A DNA stretch of 64,000 bases from Methylobacterium sp. J-078 (GTDB lineage: Bacteria; Pseudomonadota; Alphaproteobacteria; Rhizobiales; Beijerinckiaceae): NCBI RefSeq assembly GCF_022829285.1, contig NZ_JAKSYI010000121.1:51792-115791 (forward strand), in the 5' to 3' direction. Every line of letters begins with the position of its first letter. Positions within the stretch are counted from its first letter, which is position 1. Under the pieces are notes generated by a model, which had not been told where the DNA came from, did not search any database, and worked only from the letters and a program-made list of their open reading frames with translations. Below are positions 8,843 through 20,297 of this stretch, piece after piece. The translations under genes and the position numbers were made by a program.

Positions 8843-9721
8843 ATGATGCTGAATTCCTACGCCCTGCGACGGGCGCTGTCGGACAAGAAGTACAAGAAGA
8901 TCATCGTGGAGCGGCTGACCGAGCCGCTGCACCTCAACCTCATTTCGGCGGGCGTCGCGCTGTTCGGCAGCTACCGGGCCAAGGTGGCCTTCGACCTGAT
9001 GGTTCGGCAGCAATACGCGTTCCCCGTGCTGTTCGCCGCCGACGAGGCGAAGAAGCTCGGCCTCAAGCGAATCCAGGTCCTTGAATTCGGTGTCGCGACC
9101 GGCGCCGGGCTGTTGAACCTGTGCGATTGCGCCGCGCGCACCGAGGCCGAGACCGGGGTCGCCATCGAGGTGGTGGGGTTCGACACGGGCAGCGGCATGC
9201 CCCCGGCGGTCGATTACCGCGACATGCCCGAGTATTTCCAGGAGGGTGACTACCCGATGGATTTCGAGGCCCTGCGTCGCTCCCTGCCCGAGCGCTGCCG
9301 GCTCCTCATCGGCGACGTCGCCGAGACGATTCCCGCCTATCTGGCGAGCGTGACCGCCGATGCGCCGGTGGGCTTCATCTCGGTGGACGTGGATTACTAC
9401 TCCTCGGCGGTGAACACCCTGAAGGTGCTGGACGGTCGCCCGGAGCAGTACCTGCCCCTCCTGCCGGTCTATCTCGACGATGTCGGAATGGACGGGGCCA
9501 ACCCGTGGAACGGCGAGCTGCTGGCGGCGGCCGAGTTCAATGCGCGCCAGCCCATGCGCAAGATCGCGCCCTTCAACCTCCTGCGCTCGAAGCGGGTGTT
9601 CAAGAACGCCCAGTGGATCGACCGCATGTTCACGGCGCATATCCACGATCACCCGGCGCGGACGCCGGCAACCGCGAAACGTGCGCAACAGGCCTATATC
9701 CCGAACGAGTATTTGCGCTAA
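8843..9721 (+). CDS. SAM-methyltransferase-like protein, unknown substrate
   Basis: 292 residues. Residues about 68-125 look like a Rossmann methyltransferase core: the glycine-rich stretch LEFGVATGAGLLNL (motif I) and VVGFDTGSGMPP (motif II region), later GFISVDVDYYSSAVNTLKVL. The C-terminal half has an aromatic-rich pattern ending in YIPNEYLR that I do not recognise. ATG 8843 is followed at once by ATG 8846; the GAGGGG before them fits the second better by spacing. It sits between infB and rbfA, which are usually adjacent, so it is an insertion in a conserved cluster. Substrate unknown. Confidence 0.6.
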   Translation: MMLNSYALRRALSDKKYKKIIVERLTEPLHLNLISAGVALFGSYRAKVAFDLMVRQQYAFPVLFAADEAKKLGLKRIQVLEFGVATGAGLLNLCDCAARTEAETGVAIEVVGFDTGSGMPPAVDYRDMPEYFQEGDYPMDFEALRRSLPERCRLLIGDVAETIPAYLASVTADAPVGFISVDVDYYSSAVNTLKVLDGRPEQYLPLLPVYLDDVGMDGANPWNGELLAAAEFNARQPMRKIAPFNLLRSKRVFKNAQWIDRMFTAHIHDHPARTPATAKRAQQAYIPNEYLR

Positions 9722-9872
9722 GAGGGGCGCCTTCGGCGTCCGTTTCGTTTCGACCCGCTCGGGCTTCGCCCGAGTGGCGGCGCGTCGACGTTCCGTTTCA
9801 GAAACGCTCTTTCGAGCGTCACCAGGCGGGCCGGTGTCGAAACCGCTTCGACGACAAGACGATCAGAATTTG

Positions 9873-10325
9873 ATGGCCCAGAAACAGACCCCGACCGGAC
9901 CCTCGCAGCGCCAGCAGCGCGTCGCCGAGCTGATCCGCCACGCGATCGCCGAGGTGCTCCAGCGCGGGGACATCCAGGACGCGGTGCTGAGTGCTCACGT
10001 CATCACGGTGCCGGAAGTGCGGATGTCGCCGGACCTCAAGCTCGCCACGGCCTACATCATGCCGCTCGGTGGCCTCAACGAGGCGCCGGTCATCGCCGCC
10101 CTGGAGCGCAACAAGAAGGCGCTCCGGCAGGAGGTCGCCCGCCGGGTGAATCTCAAGTTCGCGCCGGACCTGCGCTTCCTGCGCGACGAGACCTTCGACG
10201 AGGCGGACCGGATCGACGCCCTGCTGCGGACTGATAAGGTGCGGCGCGACCTCGAATCGCGGACGCCCGGCAACGAGCAGGATCCGGACCGGGCGGCCGA
10301 TGCCCCGGACCCCGACGCGGCCTGA
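9873..10325 (+). CDS. rbfA: 30S ribosome-binding factor RbfA
   Basis: Binds the 16S rRNA 5' region during late 30S maturation and cold adaptation. The 150-residue product carries the RbfA KH-type fold: RQQRVAELIRHAIAEVLQRG, then LKLATAYIMPLGG and LKFAPDLRFLRDETFDEADRID near the C-terminus, plus a short charged tail. I chose ATG 9873 because homology starts there; the open frame extends upstream without family similarity. It precedes truB by 134 bases. Confidence 0.95.
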   Translation: MAQKQTPTGPSQRQQRVAELIRHAIAEVLQRGDIQDAVLSAHVITVPEVRMSPDLKLATAYIMPLGGLNEAPVIAALERNKKALRQEVARRVNLKFAPDLRFLRDETFDEADRIDALLRTDKVRRDLESRTPGNEQDPDRAADAPDPDAA

Positions 10326-10459
10326 CGCGAAACCACGACACCCAAACCCTGGTTCTCTGGCCCGAGGCGGCGGACGAACCCGATTCGAAACGTCCGGATG
10401 GGACGGATGACGGCGCAGCGCGTGCCGCCCGGCCCCCGCGATCATTGACCGAGGATTCC

Positions 10460-11488
10460 ATGATCAACGAACCGATCGTCGAGCGCACCGAAGGCGCCAT
10501 TCCGCCGAATGCGACTGACCGGCCCGCGGCCGCCGAGGGCCGCCGCCCGCCGCGCGGCGGCCCGCGCCCCGACCGGCCCAAGCGCCGCGACGTCAACGGC
10601 TGGGTGATCCTCGACAAGGGCGTGGGCATGACCTCGACCCATGCGGTCGCGGTGGTGAAGCGCGCCTTCAACGCCAAGAAGGCCGGCCATGCCGGCACCC
10701 TCGATCCGCTGGCCTCCGGCATCCTGCCGATCGCGCTGGGCGAGGCGACCAAGACCGTCCCCTTCGTCATGGACGGCCGCAAGGCCTATGTCTTCACCGT
10801 GACCTGGGGCATCGAGACGGACACCGACGACGCCGAGGGCCGCCCCGTGGCGACGAGCGAGGCGCGTCCGGACCGGGCGGCCGTCGAGGCCGCGCTGCCG
10901 ACCTTCGTCGGCGCCATCGAGCAGGTGCCGCCACGCTACTCCGCGATCAAGATCGCGGGCGAGCGTGCCTACGATCTCGCCCGTGACGGCGAGGAGGTCG
11001 TGCTCGTTGCGCGCCCCGTGCAGATCGACCATCTCGCCGTGGTGGAGCACAGCCCCGAGCGCACGGTGATCGAGGCCGCCTGCGGCAAGGGCACCTATGT
11101 TCGGGCGCTTGCCCGCGACCTCGGCCGCCTGCTCGGCTGCTTCGGCCACGTCTCGGCCCTGCGGCGAACCCGGGTCGGGCCCTTCACGGAGGCCGATGCC
11201 TGCCACGTGGCCGCCCTGGAGGAAGCAGGGCCGGACGGCAATGGCGGCGCCCTGCATCCGGTGGAGACCGCCCTCGATGCGGTCGCCTCGGTGCCGGTCT
11301 CACGCGACATGGCCCTGCGCCTGATGCGCGGCCAGCCGGTGATCCTGCGCGGGCGCGACGCTCCCGTGGAGGGCAAGGCCTTCGCCACCTGCGGCGGCAT
11401 CCTGGTGGCGGTCGGCGACGTGGAGCGGGGCGAACTCGTGCCCCACCGGGTGTTCCACCTCGGCGGCACGTCGAACCGCTCGGCCTGA
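10460..11488 (+). CDS. truB: tRNA pseudouridine(55) synthase TruB
   Basis: Makes pseudouridine 55 in the T-loop of tRNAs. 342 residues. After a proline/arginine-rich leader of about 45 residues come GWVILDKGVGMTSTHAV and KAGHAGTLDPLASGILPIA, which holds the catalytic aspartate, and later RYSAIKIAGERAYDLAR and GTYVRALARDLG. ATG 10460 is preceded by GAGGA with good spacing and is preferred over TTG 10445. The usual next genes rpsO and pnp are not downstream; a terminator and a convergent amidohydrolase gene follow. Confidence 0.96.
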   Translation: MINEPIVERTEGAIPPNATDRPAAAEGRRPPRGGPRPDRPKRRDVNGWVILDKGVGMTSTHAVAVVKRAFNAKKAGHAGTLDPLASGILPIALGEATKTVPFVMDGRKAYVFTVTWGIETDTDDAEGRPVATSEARPDRAAVEAALPTFVGAIEQVPPRYSAIKIAGERAYDLARDGEEVVLVARPVQIDHLAVVEHSPERTVIEAACGKGTYVRALARDLGRLLGCFGHVSALRRTRVGPFTEADACHVAALEEAGPDGNGGALHPVETALDAVASVPVSRDMALRLMRGQPVILRGRDAPVEGKAFATCGGILVAVGDVERGELVPHRVFHLGGTSNRSA

Positions 11489-11513
11489 GCGGGCTGGACG
11501 GAGCACGAAGAAC

Positions 11514-11537
11514 GCCGGCCCGGTATGACGGGCCGGC
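11514..11537. terminator. Bidirectional terminator between truB and amidohydrolase
   Basis: Nine-base GC stem GCCGGCCCG/CGGGCCGGC with loop GTATGA, lying between the convergent stops at 11488 and 11553. It could serve both transcripts. Confidence 0.6.
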
Positions 11538-11552
11538 GCTGGCAAGGGTCGC

Positions 11553-12725
11553 CTATTCGCGGATCGGCAATCCGGCCTCGATCACCCGCGCCCAGAGCGA
11601 GGCGCCGTACGGGGCGGCGGCGTCGTTGAAATCGTATTCCGGGTGGTGCAGGCCGGCGCTGTCGCCGTTCCCGAGGAAGATGTAGGCGCCGGGGCGGTGG
11701 GCGAGCATGTAGGAGAAATCCTCGGCCGCCATCATGGGGGCCACCGCCCGGTCGACCGCCGCCTCGCCGACGAGGCCCGCCGCAACGTCCGCGATGAAGT
11801 CCGTCTCGGCCGAGTGGTTCTCGGTGACGGGGTAGCCGCTGTTGAAGTCGATGGTGCCGGTCGCGCCGAAGCCGCGCGGGACGTGGGTGACGATTTCGAC
11901 GATCCGCTCTTGAATCAGGGTCCGCATCGGCTTCGAGAGCGCCCGCATGGTGCCCCGCAAGGTCACGCATTGCGGCAGCACGTTGAAGGCCTCTCCCGCC
12001 TCCAGGGCGCAGACCGAGACCACCGCGCTCTCGAGGGGATCGACGTTGCGCGACACCACCGATTGCAGGGCTGTGATCACGTGGCTCGCCACAAGCACAC
12101 TGTCGATGGCGTGGTGCGGCTGGGCCGCGTGCCCGCCCTTGCCCGCGATGGTGATGGTGAAGCGGTCGGTGGAGGCCATGATCGGGCCCGGCCGGATCGC
12201 GAAAGTCCCGAGGGCCTGACCCGGGATGTTGTGCATGCCGTAGACGGTCTCGACGCCGAAGCGCTCCATCATCCCGTCGCGGACCATGGCTTCGCCACCG
12301 CCACCGCCCTCCTCCGCGGGCTGGAAGATCAGCACGGCCGTGCCGTCGAAGTCGCGGGTCTCGGTGAGGTACTTTGCGGCGCCGAGCAGCATCGCGGTGT
12401 GCCCGTCGTGCCCGCAGGCGTGCATCTTCCCCGGCACGGTGGAGCGATAGGGCAGATCGCGCACCTCCTCGATTGGCAGGGCATCCATGTCGGCGCGCAG
12501 GCCGATGGCCCGGTTGGAGCCGTAGACGCGGCCTCGGATCACCCCGACCACGCCGGTGCGGCCGATGCCGGTGGCGACCGCGTCGCAGCCGAAGTCCCGC
12601 AGCTTGTCGGCCACGAATCCAGCCGTGCGGTGGACGTCGTATTGCAGCTCGGGATGCGCGTGGAGATCGTGGCGCCAAGCGGCGATCTCGTCCGCGAAGG
12701 CGGCGATCCGGTCGAGGACGGGCAT
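11553..12725 (-). CDS. M20D-family amidohydrolase (hippurate hydrolase-like)
   Basis: 390-residue zinc peptidase of the M20D group, which cleaves N-acyl amino acids or similar amides (hippurate, N-acetyl-diaminopimelate, IAA-amino acids). Visible motifs: HPELQYDVHRTAGFV, GLRADMDALPI, KMHACGHDGHTAMLLGAA with the metal-binding Cys/His, QPAEEGGGGGEAMV with catalytic glutamates, and GNGDSAGLHHPEYDFND. No signal peptide, so cytoplasmic. The gene is single and convergent with truB; the natural substrate cannot be told from sequence. Confidence 0.9.
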   Translation of the reverse strand: MPVLDRIAAFADEIAAWRHDLHAHPELQYDVHRTAGFVADKLRDFGCDAVATGIGRTGVVGVIRGRVYGSNRAIGLRADMDALPIEEVRDLPYRSTVPGKMHACGHDGHTAMLLGAAKYLTETRDFDGTAVLIFQPAEEGGGGGEAMVRDGMMERFGVETVYGMHNIPGQALGTFAIRPGPIMASTDRFTITIAGKGGHAAQPHHAIDSVLVASHVITALQSVVSRNVDPLESAVVSVCALEAGEAFNVLPQCVTLRGTMRALSKPMRTLIQERIVEIVTHVPRGFGATGTIDFNSGYPVTENHSAETDFIADVAAGLVGEAAVDRAVAPMMAAEDFSYMLAHRPGAYIFLGNGDSAGLHHPEYDFNDAAAPYGASLWARVIEAGLPIRE

Positions 12726-12909
12726 GGGAAGCGACTTTCGAGAGGCGACGGCTCTCAGGGTGGGACGCGCCGGGGTTGCGACGGCGCACGCGCAGCAAAC
12801 AAGAGGCCAGAGGCGCGGTCAACGCGCCCGATGCCGACGAAGCGCTGCTTCGTGGCGTCGAATCCGGTACGCCGGTGTCGCGGCGCGCTCGGAGACGCAG
12901 GATTTCGGG

Positions 12910-13325
12910 TCAGGAATCGGAATGGGGACCGGCGGCGAGATCGTCGAGGATCGGGCAATCGGGTCGGGCATCGCCGCCGCAATGGGCGGCGAGGTTTTCC
13001 AGGGTGCGAGCCATGCCCTCGAGCGCCTCGATGCGCCGGCGCAGGTCGGACACGTGTGACAGCGCCAGGGCGCGCACCTGCGCACTCGCCCGCGCGCGGT
13101 CGTGCCAGAGCGCGAGGAGCGCCCGGATGTCCTCCACGGAAAATCCGAGGTCGCGGGCACGCCGCACGAAGCGCAGGGCGTGCAGATCGGATTCCGCGTA
13201 GAGCCGGTAGCCGCTCGCCGTGCGGGCGGCCGGGGCGATGAGGCCGGTCTCCTCGTAGTAGCGGATCATCTTGGCCGAGACGCCGGTGCCGCGAGCGGCT
13301 TCGCCGATGGTGACGGCGTCCGCGC

Positions 13326-13329
<4 letters not shown>
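12910..13329 (-). CDS. cueR: MerR-family copper regulator CueR
   Basis: 139-residue MerR-type activator. The N-terminal winged helix (VTIGEAARGTGVSAKMIRYY) is followed by a dimerisation helix and the C-terminal metal loop HCGGDARPDCPIL, whose two cysteines match the Cu(I) site of CueR. Its start overlaps the copA stop by four bases, so it is co-transcribed behind copA. It is predicted to act on the dyad at 15822-15846. Confidence 0.9.
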
Positions 13330-15809
<2,480 letters not shown>

Positions 15810-15821
15810 GTGCCCCATGTG

Positions 15822-15846
15822 GGGCTTCCCATCGTGGGAAGGTCAA
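15822..15846 (-). promoter_or_regulatory. CueR-type operator/promoter of copA
   Basis: Read on the minus strand: -35 TTGACC (15846-15841) overlaps the dyad CTTCCCA-CGA-TGGGAAG (15841-15825). This has the arrangement and sequence style of MerR/CueR copper promoters, with an overlong 19-base spacer to a weak -10 near 15821-15816. It is directly upstream of copA. Confidence 0.75.
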
Positions 15847-16078
15847 GGGGCAGGCGCATCGATGGCCCGAGCGAGGCGGTTCCTGCGCCATACCTCGGGG
15901 CGCCGCCTCCCGGGGTGGGGGACCGCAACGGGTTCACCGCCGATGGTTCACCCGTGCATTCGCCTCGACACCCGGCGCCAATTTCAACCCATCGGCGGCG
16001 ATCCGGCACCCGAGCGTATGGCTGACCCAGCGCAGCCCGGTTGCCGCCCCGGCGCGCGGGGCCGCGCCATGAGGGCTG

Positions 16079-18598
16079 CTAGCGGCGGCCCCAGATGCCG
16101 GCGCGCTCGGAGCGCGCCTGCTCCTCGGCGGCCAGGAGATCGGCGGGCGCGTCCTCGGCGGCGCGCCCGCCGCCCGCCGTGAGGATCAGGGAGGCGAGGT
16201 CGTCGCCGTCGATCTGGCACCGGAGCTGCTCGGCCTTCGCCTCCGCTCCGGCGGGGGGCGCGCAGGCGACCTCGCGGCGGCGCAGGTAGCGGGCGAGCTG
16301 GCGGGCGAGGGCCCCGCCCTCCCCGTCGACGCCCAGAAGCCGGACCGTGCGGCCCCGGAACGCCAGGGTTCCGGTGTCGATCACCTCGGGCACGCCGCGC
16401 ACGCTCGCGGCGGGGGCGGGATTGGTTGCGACCTCCCGGGCCGGCGCGGGTTCGGCTCGCGCGGCGGAGGGACGCTTGCGGCCTTTGGCGAGTTGCACGG
16501 TCGCACGCTGCACGAAATCGCGAAAAATGCTGGCCGGGATGTCGCCGCCCCCGACGCGGTTCATGGAGGAGTTGTCGTCGTTGCCGACCCAGACGCCGAC
16601 GATGAGGTCCGGCGTCATGCCGATGAACCAGGCGTCGCGGTAATCCTGGGTCGTCCCGGTCTTGCCGCCCACCGGCAGACCGGCGACCCGCGCGCCCTTG
16701 CCGGTGCCGCCATCGACCACGGCCTGGAGGGAATCGAGCATCATGGCCCGGCTCTCGGTGGGAATCGCGGTGCCGGCCTTCGCCTCGGCGCGCAGGTACA
16801 ACGGCTGGGGCTGGGCGCCCCGAATGGTGTGGACGCTGTGCGTGTCCACCGGCGCGGCACCGGCGAGCACCCCCGCATAGGCGCGGGTCATCTCCAGCAG
16901 GGTCACTTCCGCCGAGCCCAGCGCCAGGCTCGGCACGTTGGGCAATTCGGAGGTCACGCCCATCCGGTGCGCGGTGGCGATGACGGCCGGGATGCCGACC
17001 TCGTCGGCGAGTTGCGCCGCCACCGTGTTGATGGATTGCGCGAAGGCGCTGCGCAGGGGCACCGCGCCCTTGAAGCGGCCGGTCGAATTCTGCGGCTCCC
17101 AATCGCCGATCTGGATCGGCCGGTCGACCAGCACCGTATCGGGATTGAAGCCGTTCTCGTAAGCCGTGAGGTAGACGAAGAGCTTGAAGAGCGAGCCGGC
17201 CTGGCGCTTGGCCTGGGTGGCGCGGTTGAACTGGCTGTCCTCGTAGTCGCGCCCGCCCACCATGGCGAGGATCGCGCCTTCCTTGTTGAGCACCACCAGG
17301 GCGCCCTGGCTCGCCTTCTTCTTCGCGCCCTCGGCATCGAGGCGGCGGGCGACCACGCCTTCGGCGAGGCTCTGCAGGTCGAGGTTGAGGGTGGTGCGCA
17401 CCGTGACGTCGCCGGGCGCGTCCGCGAGCTTCTTGGCCTCCGCCGAGACCATGTCGAGGAAGTAGTTCGTGCCCGGCGGCGTCTCGGGCGGGGTACGCAG
17501 CGTGATCGTCTGCGCGCGGGCCTGGTCGGCCTCGGCGGCGGTGATGGCGCCGGTCTCGACCATGGTCTGGAGCACCACGTCGGCGCGCTCCTTGGCGCCG
17601 CCGAAGTTGCGCGTCGGCGCCAATTGCGAGGGCGCGCGCACGAGGCCGGCCAGCATCGCGGCCTCGGGCAGGGTCAGTGCCTTGGCGCCCTTGCCGAAGT
17701 AGCGCCGAGCCGCCGCATCGATGCCGTAGGCTCCGGCGCCGAAATAGGCGGTGTTGAGGTAGCCCAGCAGAATCTCGTCCTTCGACATCGTCGCCTCGAC
17801 GCGCAGGGCCAGGAACGCTTCCTGGATCTTGCGGCGCAGGGTCTTCTCCTGGGTCAGGGAGGTGAGGCGGACATATTGCTGCGTGATCGTCGAGCCGCCC
17901 TCGCGCACGCCGCCGCCGACGGCGTTGCGATACATGGCACGCAGGAGCCCGCGCGGGTCGACGCCCCAGTGCGAGCGGAAGCGCCGGTCCTCGATCGCGA
18001 TGACGGCTTGCGCGAGGTGCGCCGGCATCTCGGCCGCCGTGAGCTTCTGACCCTGAAACGCACCACGCGTGGCGAAGACCCGGCCGTCATCGGCCTCGAC
18101 GGTGAGCGCGCGCTGGCCCGCCTCCGGCACCACGCCGCCGAGGGGCGGCAGGGTGGCGAAACTGTAGAGAACGAGCGCGGCGAGGAAGGCGAGCGGCAGC
18201 AGCACGAGCGCGAGGGACGCGGCGAGCCAGGGCCGGCGGCGCAGGCGCCCGGCGAGGGAGGCCGCGGGCGGGAGATCGGAAGCGGGTATCGCCCGGGGCG
18301 CGGCACCGGGCTTGTTCGGCCTCGAGCGAACCCGGCCGGCGAGCCCCCTCCAGGCGGGTCCGGCGGCTCGCGCCGCATCGGCGGCCCGGCGACCGGCCCC
18401 GCGCGCGGCGCGGCCCGCCAGGACTCCGAGCTGGCGGCCCAACACCTTGGCCGCCGCCGCAGCCTCGCGGGCGGCGGCACGCGTCTCGTCGGTCTCGCGG
18501 CTCGACGGATCGGGCCTGACGGGTTCGGGCTTGGCGGATTCAGGCTTGGCTGGCTCCGGCCTCGCGTGGCTCGGGCGGTCCGGATCGAGGGGGTTCAT
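16079..18598 (-). CDS. Class A penicillin-binding protein (1A type) with C-terminal SNase-like domain
   Basis: Bifunctional peptidoglycan glycosyltransferase/transpeptidase of 839 residues. It has a cytoplasmic Ala/Arg-rich tail of about 110 residues and one membrane helix (about 125-150). The GT51 domain shows EDRRF.SHWG, GGSTITQQYVRL and RKIQEAFLALRVE. The transpeptidase domain shows SLFK (SxxK), SIN and KTGTT. The last about 100 residues (738-838) resemble the staphylococcal-nuclease fold: VIDTGTLAFRGRTVRLLGVD near the start and EEQARSERAGIWGRR at the end. The usual DGDT is DTGT and DxPE is DGEG, so catalysis is unlikely. The extra domain would lie in the periplasm. Confidence 0.9.
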   Translation of the reverse strand: MNPLDPDRPSHARPEPAKPESAKPEPVRPDPSSRETDETRAAAREAAAAAKVLGRQLGVLAGRAARGAGRRAADAARAAGPAWRGLAGRVRSRPNKPGAAPRAIPASDLPPAASLAGRLRRRPWLAASLALVLLPLAFLAALVLYSFATLPPLGGVVPEAGQRALTVEADDGRVFATRGAFQGQKLTAAEMPAHLAQAVIAIEDRRFRSHWGVDPRGLLRAMYRNAVGGGVREGGSTITQQYVRLTSLTQEKTLRRKIQEAFLALRVEATMSKDEILLGYLNTAYFGAGAYGIDAAARRYFGKGAKALTLPEAAMLAGLVRAPSQLAPTRNFGGAKERADVVLQTMVETGAITAAEADQARAQTITLRTPPETPPGTNYFLDMVSAEAKKLADAPGDVTVRTTLNLDLQSLAEGVVARRLDAEGAKKKASQGALVVLNKEGAILAMVGGRDYEDSQFNRATQAKRQAGSLFKLFVYLTAYENGFNPDTVLVDRPIQIGDWEPQNSTGRFKGAVPLRSAFAQSINTVAAQLADEVGIPAVIATAHRMGVTSELPNVPSLALGSAEVTLLEMTRAYAGVLAGAAPVDTHSVHTIRGAQPQPLYLRAEAKAGTAIPTESRAMMLDSLQAVVDGGTGKGARVAGLPVGGKTGTTQDYRDAWFIGMTPDLIVGVWVGNDDNSSMNRVGGGDIPASIFRDFVQRATVQLAKGRKRPSAARAEPAPAREVATNPAPAASVRGVPEVIDTGTLAFRGRTVRLLGVDGEGGALARQLARYLRRREVACAPPAGAEAKAEQLRCQIDGDDLASLILTAGGGRAAEDAPADLLAAEEQARSERAGIWGRR

Positions 18599-19057
18599 CG
18601 GGAGCCATGGTGACGGGAGCGGGCGCCGCAGGGGACCGCGCCGCGCAATGGTTCGCCGGTTCTAGACCATCTCTCGGCGCCAAAGCTACGCCGTTCCGGT
18701 CCGCCCCGAGGGCCGTGGCCGGCCTCCGGCGCCACGAACGCGACGGGGCCGACCAGCACGGCAACGGATTCGCGGAAGGCCACCGGACCCCCGCTGCGGG
18801 CCAGAACGGCGCTCATCGCTTCGAGGCGTCGGAGGGCGCAGGTTGGTTTGCTGGGCGAGGAGGAAGATCCGGCGGAGATGGGCCTGGGACGGGCTCGGAA
18901 GACACGCCGCCCCGTGCGCCCGCCGCATGGGACATCCGCCGGTTGTCGGGCGGGCGGGAACAATGGGGGCCGTCTCCCCTTGTTGAATCCGAGGCGGGCA
19001 ATTCGAGTTTCGCGGGATGAACCTGCGCAGCTCTTCGTGCAGGCGGATCACCGGGCG
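18599..19057. other. Divergent intergenic region, no gene seen
   Basis: 459 bases between the divergent PBP and emrA-like genes. Open frames here are GC-driven and resemble no family I know. It must hold both promoters. The segment closest to the emrA start (about 18975-19020) is relatively less GC-rich, but I could not fix -35/-10 boxes. Confidence 0.4.
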
Positions 19058-20284
19058 ATGCTTGAGGAAAAGCGGGACGTGGGTCGGCAGACCGCGCGCG
19101 ATGACACGCGCCCTTCCGAGCCCGGCGCGGCGGGGATGCAGCCGGCGGCGCGCAAGCCGGACGACACTGATCAGCCGCACCGGCCCGAAGCGGCGGATGA
19201 GGACGAAAATCAGGACGCGGGTGGCGCGGACGAGGCCGCCGCCGAGGCAAAGAAACCGAACATCCTGCGTCGGCACCCGGTCTGGGCCCTGGGAATCACG
19301 CTGGCCGTGGTGGCGATCGCCGCGGGCGCCTATTTCTACTGGCTGACGGCGCTTCACCCCTACGAATCGACCGACGACGCCTTCGTGGATGCGCGCCAGT
19401 TTCCCATCGCGCCGAAGGTCGCCGGCTACATCGTCGCTGTCCCTGTGACGGACAACGAGCACGTGGAGGCCGGCGCCGTCCTGTTCCAGATCGACCGGCG
19501 CGATTACGAGGTGGCCCTGGCCCAGGCGAAGGCGCAGGTCGCCTCCGCCGAGGCTTCGATCCGCAACTACGACGCCCAGATCGAGGGCCAGAAGGCGCAG
19601 ATCGAGGCCGCGCAATCCGAGGTGAAGCAGGCGGAGGCCTCGCTGAAATTCGCCCGCGAGGACGCGGCGCGCTACCGGGACCTCGCCGAGAAGGGCGCCG
19701 GCACCATCCAGCGCTCGCAATCCTCGACCTCGACCCTCGACCAGCAGCAGGCGGGCTACGATCGGTCCCGGGCGAACCTCGCCGCCGCGCGGACGCAGGT
19801 GAATGCCCTGACGGCCCAGAAGGCGGGCGCGGAGGCCAATCTCGCCATGGGGATCGCCCAGGTCGCGCAGGCCGAACTCAACCTCGGCTACACCACCGTG
19901 ACGGCGGCGCAACCCGGCCGCCTCGTCCAGCTCTCGGGCGCCAAGGGCCAGTTCGCCCAGGCCGGACAGACGCTCTCGACCTTCGTGCCCGACGACATCT
20001 GGGTGATCGCGAACTACAAGGAGACGCAGATCACCGATATGCGCCCGGGCCAGCATGCCGACATCCGGATCGACGCCTATCCGGAGCGCAAGATCGCCGG
20101 GCACGTGGATTCCGTACAGCCCGGCTCCGGGACGGCCTTCAGCCTGCTGCCGGCCCAGAACGCCACCGGCAATTACGTGAAGGTGGTCCAGCGCATCCCG
20201 GTGAAGATCGTCGTCGACCAATGGCCGACCGATGTCGCCATCGGCCCCGGCATGTCGATCGTGCCCCGGGTTCACGTCCGATGA
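19058..20284 (+). CDS. HlyD/EmrA-family membrane fusion protein
   Basis: Periplasmic adaptor of a DHA2-type multidrug pump. An acidic, charged N-terminal cytoplasmic segment of about 75 residues precedes one membrane helix (WALGITLAVVAIAAGAYFYW). A lipoyl/barrel-sandwich half follows (YESTDDAFVDARQFPIAPKV), then a long coiled coil rich in AQAKAQV/EAAQSEV and the second lipoyl half (GYTTVTAAQPGRLVQLSGAKG), ending in GPGMSIVPRVHVR. ATG 19058 gives 408 residues; ATG 19136 is also possible. The next gene starts 13 bases later. Confidence 0.92.
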   Translation: MLEEKRDVGRQTARDDTRPSEPGAAGMQPAARKPDDTDQPHRPEAADEDENQDAGGADEAAAEAKKPNILRRHPVWALGITLAVVAIAAGAYFYWLTALHPYESTDDAFVDARQFPIAPKVAGYIVAVPVTDNEHVEAGAVLFQIDRRDYEVALAQAKAQVASAEASIRNYDAQIEGQKAQIEAAQSEVKQAEASLKFAREDAARYRDLAEKGAGTIQRSQSSTSTLDQQQAGYDRSRANLAAARTQVNALTAQKAGAEANLAMGIAQVAQAELNLGYTTVTAAQPGRLVQLSGAKGQFAQAGQTLSTFVPDDIWVIANYKETQITDMRPGQHADIRIDAYPERKIAGHVDSVQPGSGTAFSLLPAQNATGNYVKVVQRIPVKIVVDQWPTDVAIGPGMSIVPRVHVR

Positions 20285-20297
20285 AGGGAAGTGCGCG

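Noticed and set aside
5684..9688. A 1334-codon open frame on the minus strand opposite infB
   Set aside because: It mirrors the codon bias of infB and its translation is His/Arg/Gly-rich low-complexity with no family pattern; infB is certain on the other strand.
10445..10459. TTG start for truB
   Set aside because: ATG 10460 has a GAGGA site at proper spacing.
18599..19057. Small genes in the PBP/emrA intergenic region
   Set aside because: Open frames on both strands have no ribosome binding sites or recognisable families.
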